From Synechococcus sp. UW140 (lineage in GTDB: Bacteria; Cyanobacteriota; Cyanobacteriia; PCC-6307; Cyanobiaceae), in assembly GCA_945878795.1 (NCBI GenBank), contig CAMDWF010000015.1, positions 1 to 15,253 on the forward strand: a stretch of 15,253 bases of DNA, read 5' to 3'. The notes beneath the pieces are model-generated. The model did not search any database, was not told the DNA's origin, and worked only from the letters and a program-made list of their open reading frames with translations. Both the position numbers and the translations under genes were made by a program. Positions 14,098 to 15,253 of this stretch are shown in pieces. Each line of letters opens with the position of its first letter. The first letter of the stretch is position 1.

Positions 14098-15096
14098 TTG
14101 GAGAGCCTGCCGCGCCGTCAACAGGAGGTGCTGCAGGCAACCGTGCGGCATTACGTCGACACCGTCGAGCCGGTTGGCAGCCATACCTTGGTGCGCCGTT
14201 TCGGCTTTGCGGCCAGCCCTGCCACTGTGCGCTCGGCCATGGGCGCCCTTGAGCAACGGGGCCTGCTGACCCAACCACACTCCTCCGCCGGCCGCATACC
14301 CAGTCAAATGGGCTACCGCCATTATGTGGACAAGTTGCTGCCCCAACCCGGGGCGACGGCACGCCAGCTGGAAAGCGAGCTGTTGGGGGTGAGTCTGCAG
14401 TGGGCCGCCTTCGACGACCTGATGTTCCATCTGGCCCGGCGTCTGGCCGACCTCACCGGGTTGCTCAGCCTGATCAGTCGTCCCCAGGGCCCCAGGCCGA
14501 GCCTGCTGGAGATCCGTCTGGTGCCGAACGCCGACCGGCTCATGGTGTTCCTGGTCCAGGGGGCCACCCTGACCACCAGCCTCAACCTGAGGCTCCCTGC
14601 CGTTGGCCCTGATGATCTGGCGATTCTGGAGCGCTGGACCAATGAGCAATTGCGCCGCCAGCCCGAGGGACGGATCGCCTGGAAGCAACTGCCGCGGGAG
14701 CTGCAACGCTGCGGGGACCCCCTGCGCCAGGCGCTTGACAGCCACGGCAAGGCACCGCACGAGCTCGACGGCCTGGTGGCGGTGGGCCTGGGGGGTCTGC
14801 TGTCCCAACCGGAATTCAGCCGTACCGCCAGCCTGTTGCCCCTGGTGCAACTGGTGGAAAACCACCCTGAAGCGGTACTGCAACCTTGCCGCAAGCAACC
14901 CCAGGAATCAATCTGGATCGGCAGCGAGCATCCCCACGGCGCCCTCGGTGAATGCGCCGTGGTGCAGGCGATGTATTGCGCCGCCGATGGGGCCCGGGGC
15001 CAGGTCGCCCTGGTGGGCCCGATGCGGATGGCCTACGCCACCGCCAGGGCAGCGGTGCAATCGGTGGCCAACATCTTGCAACGGCTGTTGAGCTGA
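14098..15096 (+). CDS. hrcA: heat-inducible transcription repressor HrcA
   Basis: HrcA represses chaperone operons such as groESL by binding the CIRCE inverted repeat, and depends on GroEL for folding. The first 75 residues form the winged helix: LPRRQQEVLQATVRHYVDTVEPVGS, then FAASPATVRSAMGALEQRGLL (recognition helix) and HSSAGRIPSQMGYRHYVD, the very conserved signature. The rest (about 100-320) is the GAF-like and inserted dimerisation part. The total of 332 residues is normal. The start is TTG 14098, the only usable start after an in-frame TGA at 14077. TACGAT at 14068-14073 might be a -10 box. I saw no CIRCE element in the window, so its targets lie elsewhere. The Anbu-type gene follows after 11 bases. 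Confidence 0.95.
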   Translation: MESLPRRQQEVLQATVRHYVDTVEPVGSHTLVRRFGFAASPATVRSAMGALEQRGLLTQPHSSAGRIPSQMGYRHYVDKLLPQPGATARQLESELLGVSLQWAAFDDLMFHLARRLADLTGLLSLISRPQGPRPSLLEIRLVPNADRLMVFLVQGATLTTSLNLRLPAVGPDDLAILERWTNEQLRRQPEGRIAWKQLPRELQRCGDPLRQALDSHGKAPHELDGLVAVGLGGLLSQPEFSRTASLLPLVQLVENHPEAVLQPCRKQPQESIWIGSEHPHGALGECAVVQAMYCAADGARGQVALVGPMRMAYATARAAVQSVANILQRLLS

Positions 15097-15107
15097 AGGC
15101 GAAAGGC

Positions 15108-15253
15108 ATGACCTATTGCGTTGGCTTCCTGCTCGAGAGCGGATTGGTTTTTGTATCCGACTGCCGCACAAATGCGGGGGTGGATTACATCTCCAGCTAC
15201 AGCAAGCTCCATGTGTTCCAGCCCGCCCCGGATCGGCTGTTCGTGCTGATGGC
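15108..15253 (+). CDS. proteasome-type peptidase, Anbu family (5' part only)
   Basis: Only the first 48 codons are inside the window. They begin MTYCVGFLLESGLVFVSDCR, which I recognise as the start of Anbu (ancestral beta subunit, COG3484-type), a self-compartmentalising homologue of proteasome beta subunits. The expected catalytic residues are visible: T2, which becomes the nucleophile once Met is removed, D18 in SDCRTNAG, and K33 in SYSKLH, close to the Thr1-Asp17-Lys33 pattern of proteasomes. Anbu has a similar fold but its peptidase activity and substrates are uncertain. The gene starts 11 bases after hrcA, with AAGG-type purines before the ATG, so co-transcription with hrcA is likely. 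Anbu genes in other bacteria often sit with transglutaminase-like, ATP-grasp and alpha-E proteins, which would lie beyond the right edge. Confidence 0.82.
   Translation, partial: MTYCVGFLLESGLVFVSDCRTNAGVDYISSYSKLHVFQPAPDRLFVLM

Noticed and set aside
13339..14898. Minus-strand open frame of 519 codons opposite the rhodanese and hrcA genes
   Set aside because: It is rich in Gln, His, Gly and Pro without domains and lies antisense to two well recognised genes and part of the DUF3352 gene; long shadow frames are expected at this GC content.
1..15253. CRISPR arrays, tRNA or rRNA genes, insertion sequences, phage genes, CIRCE elements
   Set aside because: No regularly spaced repeats, cloverleaf-like segments, transposase or phage protein signatures, or TTAGCACTC-type inverted repeats were seen on either strand.

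Overview
The window looks like chromosomal DNA of a picocyanobacterium of the Synechococcus/Cyanobium type. NDH-1 subunits in the cyanobacterial form (NdhD, NdhA-I-G-E, no NADH-oxidising module in sight), a LapA-domain protein, a DUF3352 protein, a PedR-like LuxR regulator, a cyanobacterial-type nucleotidyltransferase and an Anbu-type proteasome homologue together support this. Genes are tightly packed, several starts are GTG or TTG, and base composition is mostly GC-rich. I place it to this group only by recognising proteins, not by any search.

Layout. 1-298: possible tail of an upstream gene, then about 210 bases without a gene holding a perfect 26-bp inverted repeat. 299-4493 (+ strand): ndhD, a LapA-domain membrane protein, scpA, and a sugar-nucleotide pyrophosphorylase. 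4517-5410 (-): metF, divergent from a small LuxR-type regulator at 5458-5811 (+). 5771-13592 (-): a long same-strand block which, in transcription order, reads DUF3352 protein, sixA, gltA, ndhA, ndhI, ndhG, ndhE, nadK, CYTH protein. 13645-15253 (+): rhodanese, hrcA, and the 5' end of an Anbu-type peptidase cut by the window edge.

How the genes fit together. ndhD and ndhA-I-G-E encode membrane and connecting subunits of the thylakoid NDH-1 complex (respiration and cyclic electron flow from ferredoxin). gltA upstream supplies the entry step to the incomplete-to-bypassed cyanobacterial TCA route, and nadK downstream makes NADP from NAD, so the minus-strand block is a carbon/redox metabolism cluster. 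The ndh genes overlap at their ends (TGATG and ATGA junctions), which suggests translational coupling. The right end (hrcA plus Anbu peptidase, 11 bp apart) is a protein-quality-control pair.

Most of the window is conserved housekeeping sequence. I did not find a clear new defence system, mobile element, CRISPR array, rRNA or tRNA. The items most worth a second look are the long hairpin and odd 5' end of ndhD, the C12 tract inside scpA, the cysteine-tailed LuxR protein whose end overlaps the opposing CYTH gene, the DUF3352-sixA couple, and the hrcA-Anbu pair.
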